From positions 1 through 5,960 of the forward strand of contig JARFPV010000208.1 of assembly GCA_029288115.1 (NCBI GenBank): DNA of 5,960 nucleotides, read 5' to 3'. Position 1 is the first letter of the stretch; the number at the start of each line of letters is the position of its first letter. The translations under genes and the position numbers were made by a program. Positions 1 through 5,960 of this stretch are shown one piece after another. The notes beneath the pieces are model-generated. The model did no database searches and was not told the origin of the DNA. It worked only from the letters and a program-made list of their open reading frames with translations. Source of the stretch: Akkermansiaceae bacterium (GTDB lineage Bacteria > Verrucomicrobiota > Verrucomicrobiia > Verrucomicrobiales > Akkermansiaceae).

Positions 1-755
1 GCGGCGCTACTGAGCCACGCGACCTCCCGATTGAAGGTCGTGACGCCAATGGCGTGCATCAAGCGATGGAATTCCTCACAGCAAACACCCAGCATCAACT
101 TGATAACAATTTTGATGGTTCAAATCCCGAACTCAACGCCACAGACAAAGAAGTGGTTGTCATCGGCGGTGGCGACACCGGAACTGACTGTGTGGGAACA
201 AGTATCCGTCAGGGTTGCAAAAATGTGATTCAACTTGAGATCATGCCGATGCCTCCATTGGAACGCGCTGCTGACAACCCATGGCCAGAGTGGCCCAAGA
301 TCTACAAGATGGACTACGGTCAGCAAGAGGCCGAAGCGACTCAAGGGGCAGACCCCCGCAGCTATCTGGTGATGACCAAGTCTATCATCAAGGATGACGA
401 CGGAAATGTGACCGGACTTCAAGTGGTTGACATCACCTGGGGGAAAAACGATCAAGGTCAGTTTGCTCCTATCGAAACGGATGGCACGCTGCGCACCATT
501 AATGCTCAACTTATCCTGCTGGCCATGGGCTTCCTTGGCCCCGAGCAGAAGATCATCGATCAGTTCAAACTGGAAACCGATGCTCGCAGCAATGTTAAAG
601 CCGACCACGAAGTCTACACCACCAATGTTGAGGGTGTATTTACTGCTGGTGACATGCGCCGTGGACAGTCACTGGTCGTATGGGCTATCAACGAGGGTCG
701 AGGAGCCGCACGCGAATGTGATCGCTACCTGATGGGATCAACGCAACTACCGTAA
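1..755 (+). CDS. gltD: Glutamate synthase (NADPH) small subunit, C-terminal half (5' end outside window)
   Basis: Small (beta) subunit of glutamate synthase. In this family it oxidises NAD(P)H at an FAD site and passes electrons through Fe-S clusters to the large subunit GltB, which makes two glutamates from glutamine and 2-oxoglutarate in the cytoplasm. The reading frame is open from base 3 and gives 250 residues before TAA at 753-755. The family is usually about 480-490 residues, so roughly the first half, with the N-terminal Fe-S region and first FAD motif, lies upstream. The fragment opens with [10 protein letters not shown], a typical GltD stretch. The NADPH-binding GGGDTGTD follows at fragment residues 55-62, then the characteristic [17 protein letters not shown], and [19 protein letters not shown] near the C-terminus, which closes the FAD site. 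The internal GTG at 54 is not the real start. No gltB is visible. The next gene converges 3 bases away, so gltD ends its transcription unit. The identification is firm; cofactor preference cannot be read here. Confidence 0.96.
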   Translation, partial: GATEPRDLPIEGRDANGVHQAMEFLTANTQHQLDNNFDGSNPELNATDKEVVVIGGGDTGTDCVGTSIRQGCKNVIQLEIMPMPPLERAADNPWPEWPKIYKMDYGQQEAEATQGADPRSYLVMTKSIIKDDDGNVTGLQVVDITWGKNDQGQFAPIETDGTLRTINAQLILLAMGFLGPEQKIIDQFKLETDARSNVKADHEVYTTNVEGVFTAGDMRRGQSLVVWAINEGRGAARECDRYLMGSTQLP

Positions 756-773
756 ATACTAGCGTGTGGTTGC
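743..773. terminator. Hairpin spanning both stop codons of a convergent gene pair; possible bidirectional terminator
   Basis: Left arm GCAACTACCG (743-752) pairs with right arm CGTGTGGTTGC (763-773). The pairing has one G-U wobble and one bulged T at 765, which makes about 10 base pairs. The 10-base loop 753-762 starts with the TAA stop of gltD and contains CTA, which is the TAG stop of the opposing gene at 759-761. The gap between the genes is only 3 bases, so any terminator must overlap coding sequence, and this is the best candidate. Neither side carries a T-tract, so it is not a standard intrinsic terminator. A role in termination or 3'-end protection is inference. Confidence 0.35.
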
Positions 774-1754
774 AGATTCTGATGAAGGCTTGGCATTTTC
801 ACCGTCATGTTTCTCAGGATTGATCAACCCTTGGAATTGCTTGATCCATTCGGGGGCATCTTTATGTGATAAGTTGGCTTCAAGATGCTTGAGCATTTGT
901 AGTGCCGACTGCCGCTGATCACCCGCATTAAAGCAATCCATCTCCATTTTCCACAGTAGCGTGGGGCGAGTTTCACTGAGAAATTTCTCAAATTCCGGTG
1001 CCCGCATGGCGTCTTTCTTACCGATTGTCGTACCCTCTCGATCATTCCATTTTTCGATTAAATGTCCTTCGTGAAGAATGCGCTTTTTCCAAGCTGACCG
1101 CAGCGAATCGATTCGAGAAGGCATGCGTAGCGGAGGCAATACGACCTTGTCGTAAATTTGCGCGATATCCATTGTCGATTGCGGCCAGTCTTTGACCCTG
1201 ATGTTCAGGCTGTAGGCTTTTGCAAAAACAGAACCTAGTGCATTTTGGCTGAGAATTGACCGATGTGTCTTGAGCACTTCTGCGTTTTTCATGATCTGGT
1301 CAAGATGCTCGACGGCACGCTTACCCATTTCACTGATATCGCCATCACGGCGTGCGGCTTCGATGCTGAGTAATAGCCACGCCAACTGATGCCGGAGCGC
1401 CATCCGCATAGATGCTGAACTTAAACGCTCCTTGTTTCTCCTTTTCCATTCCCGGAACTCGCTCGCCTTACGCTTTTCATCGGTGAAACGAATTTTTTCA
1501 TAGCATTTCAGATAGAGATCCATTGTCGCATCATCCGATTGGATCGCTGAGCGGTAATCTTGAATAGCTCGTTTGAATAGTCCGCCTACTCGCTCATTAG
1601 ACTGCTTCTGAATCCTTTCCAGCTGCTCTTCCAAAGCAATGCGATCCGCCTCCGTAAGAGTGGCAGGGTCAGCCGAGAGATGACTAGCCATACCGCCCAA
1701 AACCAGGATCAGAACTCTCACATGTGCCATCTTAAGTAGAATGAGTAACTGCAT
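759..1754 (-). CDS. Uncharacterised exported protein, helical, probably verrucomicrobial family
   Basis: Function not recognised. The reading frame encodes 331 residues from ATG at 1754. An internal ATG at 1730 (residue 9) would give 323 residues and a more compact signal peptide, so the start is uncertain; neither has a Shine-Dalgarno sequence. Residues 12-23 are hydrophobic (VRVLILVLGGMA) after a short basic stretch. A plausible signal peptidase I site follows Ala28 (HLSA before DP), with no lipobox cysteine. The mature part appears largely alpha-helical and charged, with no further membrane segment. Distinctive stretches are SEFREWKRRNKERL (98-111), SQNALGSVFAKAYSL (169-183), VVLPPLRMPSRIDSLR (204-219) and a nearby AWKKRI. 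I recall similar spacing of these motifs in unannotated verrucomicrobial proteins, but this was not checked. The helical content could be read as TPR-like, yet no clear 34-residue repeat is seen. It stands alone, convergent with gltD and divergent from purU. A periplasmic or secreted location is inferred from the signal peptide. Confidence 0.8.
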   Translation of the reverse strand: MQLLILLKMAHVRVLILVLGGMASHLSADPATLTEADRIALEEQLERIQKQSNERVGGLFKRAIQDYRSAIQSDDATMDLYLKCYEKIRFTDEKRKASEFREWKRRNKERLSSASMRMALRHQLAWLLLSIEAARRDGDISEMGKRAVEHLDQIMKNAEVLKTHRSILSQNALGSVFAKAYSLNIRVKDWPQSTMDIAQIYDKVVLPPLRMPSRIDSLRSAWKKRILHEGHLIEKWNDREGTTIGKKDAMRAPEFEKFLSETRPTLLWKMEMDCFNAGDQRQSALQMLKHLEANLSHKDAPEWIKQFQGLINPEKHDGENAKPSSESATTR

Positions 1755-1849
1755 GATTGTTACAGCGTATCAGAATGATGACATTTGTCGAAAAAATCTA
1801 GCTGCTCAGACTTGCCTGATCCTGATTCGGCATGTATGGCATCGCCAAC
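1755..1849. promoter_or_regulatory. Divergent intergenic region between the secreted-protein gene and purU
   Basis: This 95-base spacer must hold the promoters of both divergent genes unless they lie inside the neighbours. I see no hexamer pair close to TTGACA/TATAAT in either direction. The best minus-strand candidate is TTCGAC, 17 bases, TACGCT, with TGA just before the -10, but its -10 (1764-1769) ends about 10 bases from the ATG at 1754. That would favour the later start at 1730. A short A-run lies at 1791-1796 next to a 4-bp dyad, GACA and TGTC (1780-1789). Nothing else is supported. Confidence 0.35.
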
Positions 1850-2704
1850 ATGAAAGGCCTCATTCTCAAAATCGACTGCCCAGACCAGCATGGTATCGTC
1901 GCAAAGATTGCTTCCTACGTAGCGGACTACGCCGGAAACCTGGTGGAATTCTCCCAGTTCACCGACGACCAGAATGCGAAGTTTTTTGCACGTGTCGAGA
2001 TCGACACCAGTGACCTCACAGTGGACGTCGAGGATTTTGTCCAAGGATTTGAAACACTCGGGAAATCTCTTCAAGCGACCTGGCACTTCCGCCATCAACC
2101 ATACAAGATGCGCACGGCGGTGTTGGTGACCAAGACCGACCACTGCCTCAACGAAATCCTCTGGCGCACCAAACTCGGTGAAATGCCCATTGAGATCACT
2201 TCGATTATTGGCAACCGTGACACATGCAAAGCGATTGCCGACAACGCAGGCATCCCATTCCACCACATCGAAATGGATGGCGACAAAAAAGCCGAGGGTT
2301 TTCAACAAATCCGAGACCTGTTAGTTGAGCAGAAAGTCGAACTCACTGTTTTGGCGCGCTTCATGCAAATTTTACCAGATTGGTTCTGTCAGGAATTCGG
2401 CGGTAAGATCATCAACATCCATCACTCTTTTTTACCGGCGTTTATTGGCGCCAACCCCTACCGTCAGGCCTATGAGCGTGGTGTAAAGCTCATCGGGGCT
2501 ACCTGCCACTACGTCACCTCCGATCTCGACGCCGGACCCATCATTGAGCAGGAGGTCCAACGCGTGCAGCATTTCCACAGCCCACAGGACCTCATCCGCC
2601 TCGGGCGCGACTGCGAGCGTAATGCCATCGCTCGCGGAATCCGCTACCACGTGAATGACCGCACGATCATCCACAAGAACCGCGCGATTGTTTTCCCCGA
2701 TTAA
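1850..2704 (+). CDS. purU: Formyltetrahydrofolate deformylase
   Basis: PurU hydrolyses 10-formyltetrahydrofolate to formate and tetrahydrofolate in the cytoplasm, balancing the one-carbon pool and supplying formate, for example to PurT. I chose ATG 1850 (284 residues). The in-frame ATG at 1832 adds only MYGIAN before the conserved opening MKGLILKIDCPDQHGIVAKI, and 284 fits the family's usual 280-290. Neither start has a Shine-Dalgarno sequence. Residues 1 to about 80 form the regulatory ACT domain (CPDQHGIVAKIASYVADYAG). Residues 87-284 form the formyltransferase-like domain, with VLARFMQIL (167-175), NIHHSFLPAFIGA (189-201), the QAYERGVKLIGAT stretch and DLDAGPIIEQ. By alignment to PurN/PurU, the catalytic trio is Asn189, His191 and Asp227, all present. 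The ACT domain separates it from PurN, which is shorter. Its stop TAA (2702-2704) overlaps the stop of the converging hisK. In other bacteria the ACT domain senses methionine and glycine; that is family knowledge, not shown here. Confidence 0.95.
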   Translation: MKGLILKIDCPDQHGIVAKIASYVADYAGNLVEFSQFTDDQNAKFFARVEIDTSDLTVDVEDFVQGFETLGKSLQATWHFRHQPYKMRTAVLVTKTDHCLNEILWRTKLGEMPIEITSIIGNRDTCKAIADNAGIPFHHIEMDGDKKAEGFQQIRDLLVEQKVELTVLARFMQILPDWFCQEFGGKIINIHHSFLPAFIGANPYRQAYERGVKLIGATCHYVTSDLDAGPIIEQEVQRVQHFHSPQDLIRLGRDCERNAIARGIRYHVNDRTIIHKNRAIVFPD

Positions 2705-2715
2705 TGTATTATCGG
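2697..2715. terminator. Short hairpin over the shared TTAA stop codons of purU and hisK
   Basis: CCGAT (2697-2701) and ATCGG (2711-2715) form a 5-bp stem around a 9-base loop that contains the purU TAA. The hisK stop shares the same bases, 2701-2703. There is no T-tract on either side and the stem is short, so a terminator role is weak. It is listed because it repeats the arrangement at 743-773. Confidence 0.2.
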
Positions 2716-3528
2716 TCTACTCTTACGTAAGCGTTTCTCAAACAAGCAGGTGGATGTGAATCCTGCTTCCTTCAAGATCGACACCCCCTGCTCAAAATCT
2801 TGCGCAACCTCGTCTGGGGCGTGAGCATCAGACGAAAGTGTGATTGGAATATTCGCCTCAACAGCGAGCCCGAGAAACTCTTCCGACGGGTAGGCTTCTG
2901 CGCAAGGTTTGTGCAAACCCATCATGTTGAGTTCAATGGCAACTCCTGAGTCTGCGATAGCCTCAATCACTGGATCATAATATCGACGGAGGTCGCCATC
3001 CGGCTGATACCCAAATTTTTTGATCAGATCCGGATGCCCCAGAAAATCAAAAAGTCCACTGCGGGCCATCGCAGCATATTCATTCCAGTACGTTTCCCAG
3101 ATAAGATCTACATCTACTTCGGACCAGCGATCAAGCGATGCTGGATTATCAAAACCCCACGGCTTGTCACCGCTACTCAAATAGTGAATGGAACCAATCA
3201 GGTAGTCCCAGCTGTGTTTACCGGCTAGATTTTCAATCCACTTCTCGTTTCCTGGCAACCAATCACACTCCAGTCCGGCACGCACAGCAAGCCGGTCGCC
3301 TGCATGAGCGCGAGCACGGTCAATCCACTCGAAATACTCCGGCAGTTTCCCCTCGAGCATCCTCCAGTCATCAAATGGCTCAGGAGATTGCGGTGCGTGA
3401 TCCGAAATACCATATTCCGCCACACCACGCTCGATCGCACGATCAATATACGCCTCAGGTTCACCCACCGCGTGCAAACACAACGGTGTGTGGGTATGAT
3501 AATCCGCAGGTAAAATGGCTTCGGGCAT
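2701..3528 (-). CDS. hisK: Histidinol-phosphatase, PHP family
   Basis: PHP-superfamily histidinol-phosphatase (named hisK or hisJ in Firmicutes) removes phosphate from L-histidinol phosphate, the penultimate step of histidine synthesis, in the cytoplasm. The 275-residue length is normal for the family. Metal-ligand motifs are all visible in order: DYHTHTPLCLHA with His11, His13 and His19; SDHAP (42-46); LECDW with Glu87; GSIHYL with His115; LGHPDLIKKFG with His165 and Asp167; ELN (199-201); and SSDAH with Asp234 and His236. These match the trinuclear metal site of PHP phosphatases. It is unrelated to the HAD-type HisB phosphatase. The ATG at 3528 lies 9 bases after the proA stop, which suggests co-transcription as the last gene of cysK-proA-hisK. 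No Shine-Dalgarno sequence precedes it. The stop TAA (2703-2701) overlaps the purU stop. Other PHP phosphoesterases are possible, but the whole motif set favours the histidinol-phosphatase subfamily. No other his gene is nearby. Confidence 0.9.
   Translation of the reverse strand: MPEAILPADYHTHTPLCLHAVGEPEAYIDRAIERGVAEYGISDHAPQSPEPFDDWRMLEGKLPEYFEWIDRARAHAGDRLAVRAGLECDWLPGNEKWIENLAGKHSWDYLIGSIHYLSSGDKPWGFDNPASLDRWSEVDVDLIWETYWNEYAAMARSGLFDFLGHPDLIKKFGYQPDGDLRRYYDPVIEAIADSGVAIELNMMGLHKPCAEAYPSEEFLGLAVEANIPITLSSDAHAPDEVAQDFEQGVSILKEAGFTSTCLFEKRLRKSRPIIH
2744..2768 (+). other. Inverted repeat downstream of purU, inside hisK
   Basis: AAGCAGG (2744-2750) and CCTGCTT (2762-2768) are perfect inverted repeats. 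An alternative plus-strand fold pairs AAGCA with TGCTT and GGAT (2752-2755) with ATCC (2760-2763), bulging GGT and closing on a GTGA loop of the GNRA type. It lies 40 bases past the purU stop, so it could shape the 3' end of the purU transcript. It may equally be a chance result of hisK coding, and no T-tract follows. Confidence 0.2.
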
Positions 3529-3537
3529 GTGAGAAAA

Positions 3538-4821
3538 TCAGGTCGTTGCGTGCAGCGACCTTATCTGACCATTTCCGCGAATACGATACTGATATGAGGT
3601 CAGTTCACGTAATGCCATCGGGCCGCGCGCATGCAGTTTATCAGTTGAAATACCGATCTCAGCTCCAAACCCAAACTCACCGCCATCGCTGAAGCGCGTC
3701 GAGGCATTGTGGAAGACACATGCACTGTCGACTCGCGTGATAAAACTTTCAGCGCGGTTGGAGTCGGCGGTCACAATGCACTCGGAATGCCGTGAACTGT
3801 GCGTGTTGATATGATCAATGGCTTCCTTCATACCACTGACCACCTTGATCGCTACGATGAGGTCGAGGTATTCGGTGTCCCAATCCTCATCGGATGCGAC
3901 CACCGCAGCATCGCCAAGGATTTCCAATGCTTTCGAGTCGCCTCTCATCTCCACTCCTTTTTCAGTGAAAACGGTGGCGATTTTCGGCAGGAAATCATTG
4001 GCTATCTGGTTATGAACCAACAGGGTCTCCATGGCGTTACACACGCCGGGTTTGTGAGTCTTGGCATCGTCAGCAATTGCGACCGCCATCTCGACATCAG
4101 CGTCTTTATCAATGTATGTGTGACAAATGCCGTCGTAGTGCTTGATCACCGGCATACGAGCGAGCGAGACAACCGTCTCGATCAATCCTTTTCCTCCCCG
4201 TGGGATGATCACATCAAGCCATTGATCCATCCCTGACATCACGCTGACGCTCTCCCGGTCTGTAAAGGGGATCAGCTGGATTGCACTATCAGGGAGACCT
4301 GCCGACTGACCACCCGACTGAAGCGCGTGGGCGATAGCCTTGTTAGAATGAATCGCCTCGGAACCACCGCGTAAAATGGTGGCGTTTCCAGACTTCAGAC
4401 AAAGAACCGCTGCATCGCTGGTCACGTTGGGCCGACTCTCATAAATAATCCCAATCACTCCAATAGGCACTCGAACTTGCTGGATACAGATATCATTAGG
4501 CCGAGTCCATTCGTCCATCACTTCTCCGACCGGATCGGGTAAATCAGCGACTTCTTCGATACCCACAGCAATCGCCTCGAGCCGGGCATCATCGAGTCGA
4601 AGTCGGTCTAACATCGCTGACGTCAAACCATTCTCCTCACCAGCGGCGATATCTTTGGTATTGGCTTCCAGGATAGCGGCCGATTGCTCGCGCAACCCGT
4701 TAGCCATCGCTCGCAGAATATCATTTTTCTGCCCGCTATCTAGCACTGCCAAGTCATGGGCGGCCATACGGGCTTTAGCACCCATCGCTAGGATGGTGTC
4801 TTTTATTTCCTGAGAATCCAT
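3538..4821 (-). CDS. proA: Gamma-glutamyl phosphate reductase (glutamate-5-semialdehyde dehydrogenase)
   Basis: ProA reduces L-glutamyl 5-phosphate with NADPH to glutamate 5-semialdehyde, the second step of proline synthesis, in the cytoplasm. The 427 residues match the usual 415-430. It is an aldehyde-dehydrogenase-fold protein. Visible motifs are GVIGIIYESRPNVT (121-134), LKSGNATILRGGSEA (142-156), IPRGGKGLI (206-214), KHYDGICHTYID (227-238) and KTHKPGVCNAMETLL (254-268) with catalytic Cys261. The family signature AIDHINTHSSRHSECI lies at 334-349, and ASTRFSDGGEFGFGAEIGIS at 373-392. No key residue is missing. The ATG at 4821 is 14 bases after the cysK stop and the stop at 3538-3540 is 9 bases before hisK, so it probably sits mid-operon. 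No Shine-Dalgarno sequence is present. Its usual partner proB (glutamate 5-kinase) is not in the window, so the pathway is split here. Confidence in function is very high. Confidence 0.97.
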   Translation of the reverse strand: MDSQEIKDTILAMGAKARMAAHDLAVLDSGQKNDILRAMANGLREQSAAILEANTKDIAAGEENGLTSAMLDRLRLDDARLEAIAVGIEEVADLPDPVGEVMDEWTRPNDICIQQVRVPIGVIGIIYESRPNVTSDAAVLCLKSGNATILRGGSEAIHSNKAIAHALQSGGQSAGLPDSAIQLIPFTDRESVSVMSGMDQWLDVIIPRGGKGLIETVVSLARMPVIKHYDGICHTYIDKDADVEMAVAIADDAKTHKPGVCNAMETLLVHNQIANDFLPKIATVFTEKGVEMRGDSKALEILGDAAVVASDEDWDTEYLDLIVAIKVVSGMKEAIDHINTHSSRHSECIVTADSNRAESFITRVDSACVFHNASTRFSDGGEFGFGAEIGISTDKLHARGPMALRELTSYQYRIRGNGQIRSLHATT

Positions 4822-4835
4822 GGACGGGTAGGATG

Positions 4836-5801
4836 CTAGATATCCGAAACCTCTAGATGGCTGACTTCCTCCTTCACCTTCTCGGCGAGAGGCGTCGAGA
4901 GGTAGCGCTCGGTGCTACTTGCAGCAATCGTTACGATGCGCTTGCCTGCAAACTCGGGTCGTTTGGCAACTTGAAGAGCCGCCCAAATGTTGGCACCACT
5001 GGAAATCCCAACTGGAATACCTTCATTTTGAGCAACCTGCTGTGCAGTTGCAAAGGCATCCTCGTTGGTCACGCAAATCACCTCGTCAATGATCTCTGTA
5101 TTAAGGTTGCCCGGAATAAAACCGGCACCGATTCCCTGAATCTTATGAGGTCCGGGTTGACCACCGCCAATGACTGGGCTGTCGGCCGGCTCTACGGCAA
5201 ACGATTTCATATCCGACCGCGCTTTGAGCACTTCGGACACGCCTGTGAGAGTGCCTCCAGTTCCGACTCCTGCAACAAAAGCCGCAATATCACCATCTGT
5301 ATCAGCCCAGATTTCCTCAGCTGTTGTGCGGCGATGGACTTCCGGGTTTGCTGGATTGTCGAATTGACCTGGTCCAAATGCACCGTCGCCAGCCTCTTCA
5401 ATGAGTTGATTTGCCTTGGCAATTGCGCCACCCATTCCTTTGGCTCCCGGAGTCAAGACGATCTCGGCGCCAAGCATACGCAGCAGCACACGACGCTCCA
5501 TCGACATGGTTTCAGGCATAGTTAGAATACAACGATATCCTTTGGCACGGGCTACGAAGGCGAGTGCGATTCCGGTGTTCCCGGAAGTTGGCTCGATAAT
5601 TGTTCCGCCAGGCTTGAGGCTTCCGTCCTTCTCTGCTGCTTCAACCATGGAGCGACCAATGCGGTCTTTCACACTGAATACAGGGTTGAAAAATTCGGCT
5701 TTAACGAGCACTTCGGCGTCCAAGCCTTTGGTGACGCTATTGAGTTTGATAAGTGGAGTGTTACCGACGGTTTCTACAAGGTTATTGGCGATGTTGCTCA
5801 T
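4836..5801 (-). CDS. cysK: Cysteine synthase A (O-acetylserine sulfhydrylase)
   Basis: CysK is a cytoplasmic PLP enzyme (fold type II) that makes cysteine from O-acetyl-L-serine and sulfide. The 321 residues match the family. Visible motifs are VGNTPLIKL (12-20), [13 protein letters not shown] (37-49) with the PLP-binding Lys45, the substrate loop PTSGNTG (71-77), PETMSMERR (96-104), [11 protein letters not shown] (146-156), the phosphate-binding GTGGT (180-184), [12 protein letters not shown] (219-230) and GISSGAN (265-271). Ser267 is the expected partner of the pyridine nitrogen. One oddity: the usual C-terminal motif PSSGERYLST reads [11 protein letters not shown] (293-303), with Pro changed to Ala and Gly to Thr. 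No other key residue is lost, so the protein is probably active. CysM or cystathionine beta-synthase is less likely from length and the GIGAGFIP stretch. The ATG at 5801 has no Shine-Dalgarno sequence. It is the first gene of the likely cysK-proA-hisK transcript, preceded by a region with a weak promoter and two dyads. Confidence 0.95.
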   Translation of the reverse strand: MSNIANNLVETVGNTPLIKLNSVTKGLDAEVLVKAEFFNPVFSVKDRIGRSMVEAAEKDGSLKPGGTIIEPTSGNTGIALAFVARAKGYRCILTMPETMSMERRVLLRMLGAEIVLTPGAKGMGGAIAKANQLIEEAGDGAFGPGQFDNPANPEVHRRTTAEEIWADTDGDIAAFVAGVGTGGTLTGVSEVLKARSDMKSFAVEPADSPVIGGGQPGPHKIQGIGAGFIPGNLNTEIIDEVICVTNEDAFATAQQVAQNEGIPVGISSGANIWAALQVAKRPEFAGKRIVTIAASSTERYLSTPLAEKVKEEVSHLEVSDI

Positions 5802-5883
5802 GGTTTGCTATTAGGTTTAGAAATTGCTGCCCCACAGCTTTACCCAATGCCGAACGGAATCAAGCACGTTTCGTTGTGGTTTT

Positions 5884-5905
5884 TGTCATTTGAGAACAAA
5901 TCACA
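5884..5905. promoter_or_regulatory. 22-bp imperfect palindrome near the predicted cysK start site
   Basis: Half-sites TGTCATTTG (5884-5892) and CAAATCACA (5897-5905) surround AGAA. Eight of nine positions are symmetric, the exception being a C opposite C. It would cover roughly the predicted transcription start and touch the -10, a classic repressor position. It could also be a weak hairpin in the leader. The regulator is unknown. Confidence 0.3.
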
Positions 5906-5934
5906 TACTGGCTACTAGAAGTAACTTCTGTAAA
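5905..5934 (-). promoter_or_regulatory. Candidate sigma-70-type promoter for cysK-proA-hisK
   Basis: Read on the minus strand, TTTACA (5934-5929, five of six matches to TTGACA) is followed after 18 bases by CAGTAT (5910-5905, three of six matches to TATAAT). Transcription would start near 5898, leaving a leader of about 97 bases before the cysK ATG. The -10 is poor, and the organism's promoter consensus is not known from this window, so this is only the best candidate seen. Confidence 0.3.
5917..5929. promoter_or_regulatory. 13-bp perfect palindrome in the cysK promoter spacer
   Basis: AGAAGT and ACTTCT flank a single central A. The sequence lies between the candidate -35 and -10 and touches the last base of the -35, so a bound protein could block polymerase. 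An operator role is inference. Confidence 0.3.
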
Positions 5935-5960
5935 ATGATCTGAATTAACGTCTTGTATCA

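Noticed and set aside
120..608. Open frame of 162 codons on the minus strand inside gltD
   Set aside because: Lies wholly antisense to the strongly conserved gltD sequence, with no recognisable motif. It is explained by coding constraint on the other strand.
1780..1796. Small dyad GACA/TGTC followed by an A-run, possibly a terminator
   Set aside because: The stem is only 4 bp, and on the minus strand the T-run would precede the stem instead of following it.
1832..1849. Upstream in-frame ATG giving six extra residues for purU
   Set aside because: The extra residues MYGIAN do not match the conserved family N-terminus, which begins naturally at ATG 1850.
1760..2308. Open frame of 182 codons on the minus strand inside purU
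   Set aside because: Antisense to the ACT and N-terminal catalytic region of purU. The product shows no family motif.
3138..3692. Open frame of 184 codons on the plus strand across hisK and proA
   Set aside because: It crosses the junction of two well-supported minus-strand genes, and its composition is unlike a real protein (many His, Arg, Ser).
4857..5525. Open frame of 222 codons on the plus strand inside cysK
   Set aside because: Long, but antisense to cysK with intact motifs. The translation is rich in Ser, Cys and Arg without domain signs, typical of a shadow frame.
5802..5904. Possible riboswitch or attenuator in the cysK leader
   Set aside because: No SAM or T-box type motif, no leader peptide and no terminator hairpin are visible in about 100 bases.

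Overview
The window looks like an ordinary chromosomal segment of a free-living bacterium, and I lean towards the Verrucomicrobiota. The housekeeping proteins (GltD, PurU, a PHP-type histidinol-phosphatase, ProA, CysK) do not fix the phylum on their own. The lean comes from the unrecognised secreted protein at 759-1754, whose motifs (FREWK-R, LGSVFAKAY, PPLR-P, SLR-AW-KRI) resemble from memory a family seen in verrucomicrobial genomes, and from the lack of Shine-Dalgarno sequences at every start here. This assignment is inference and was not searched.

Layout, left to right. At 1-755 (+) is the 3' half of gltD, the small subunit of glutamate synthase, cut by the window edge. It converges, with a 3-base gap, on a lone exported protein of unknown function at 759-1754 (-). 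That gene is divergent from purU (1850-2704, +), formyltetrahydrofolate deformylase, across about 95 bases. purU converges on a three-gene minus-strand cluster, sharing the bases TTAA between the two stop codons. In order of transcription the cluster is cysK (5801-4836), proA (4821-3538) and hisK (3528-2701), with gaps of 14 and 9 bases that suggest one transcript. The 159 bases upstream of cysK hold no gene but contain a weak promoter candidate and two dyad-symmetric sequences.

The genes belong to amino-acid and one-carbon metabolism: glutamate synthesis (GltD), the second proline step (ProA), the last cysteine step (CysK), the penultimate histidine step (HisK), and release of formate from 10-formyl-THF (PurU). 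The cysK-proA-hisK cluster joins single steps from three pathways instead of one complete pathway.

I found no RNA gene, CRISPR array, insertion sequence, phage gene, toxin-antitoxin pair or defence gene, and nothing I would call an undescribed system. The points worth a second look are small: hairpins placed over the stop codons of the convergent gene pairs, paired dyads upstream of cysK, altered residues in a conserved CysK motif, uniform absence of Shine-Dalgarno sequences, and the uncharacterised secreted protein.
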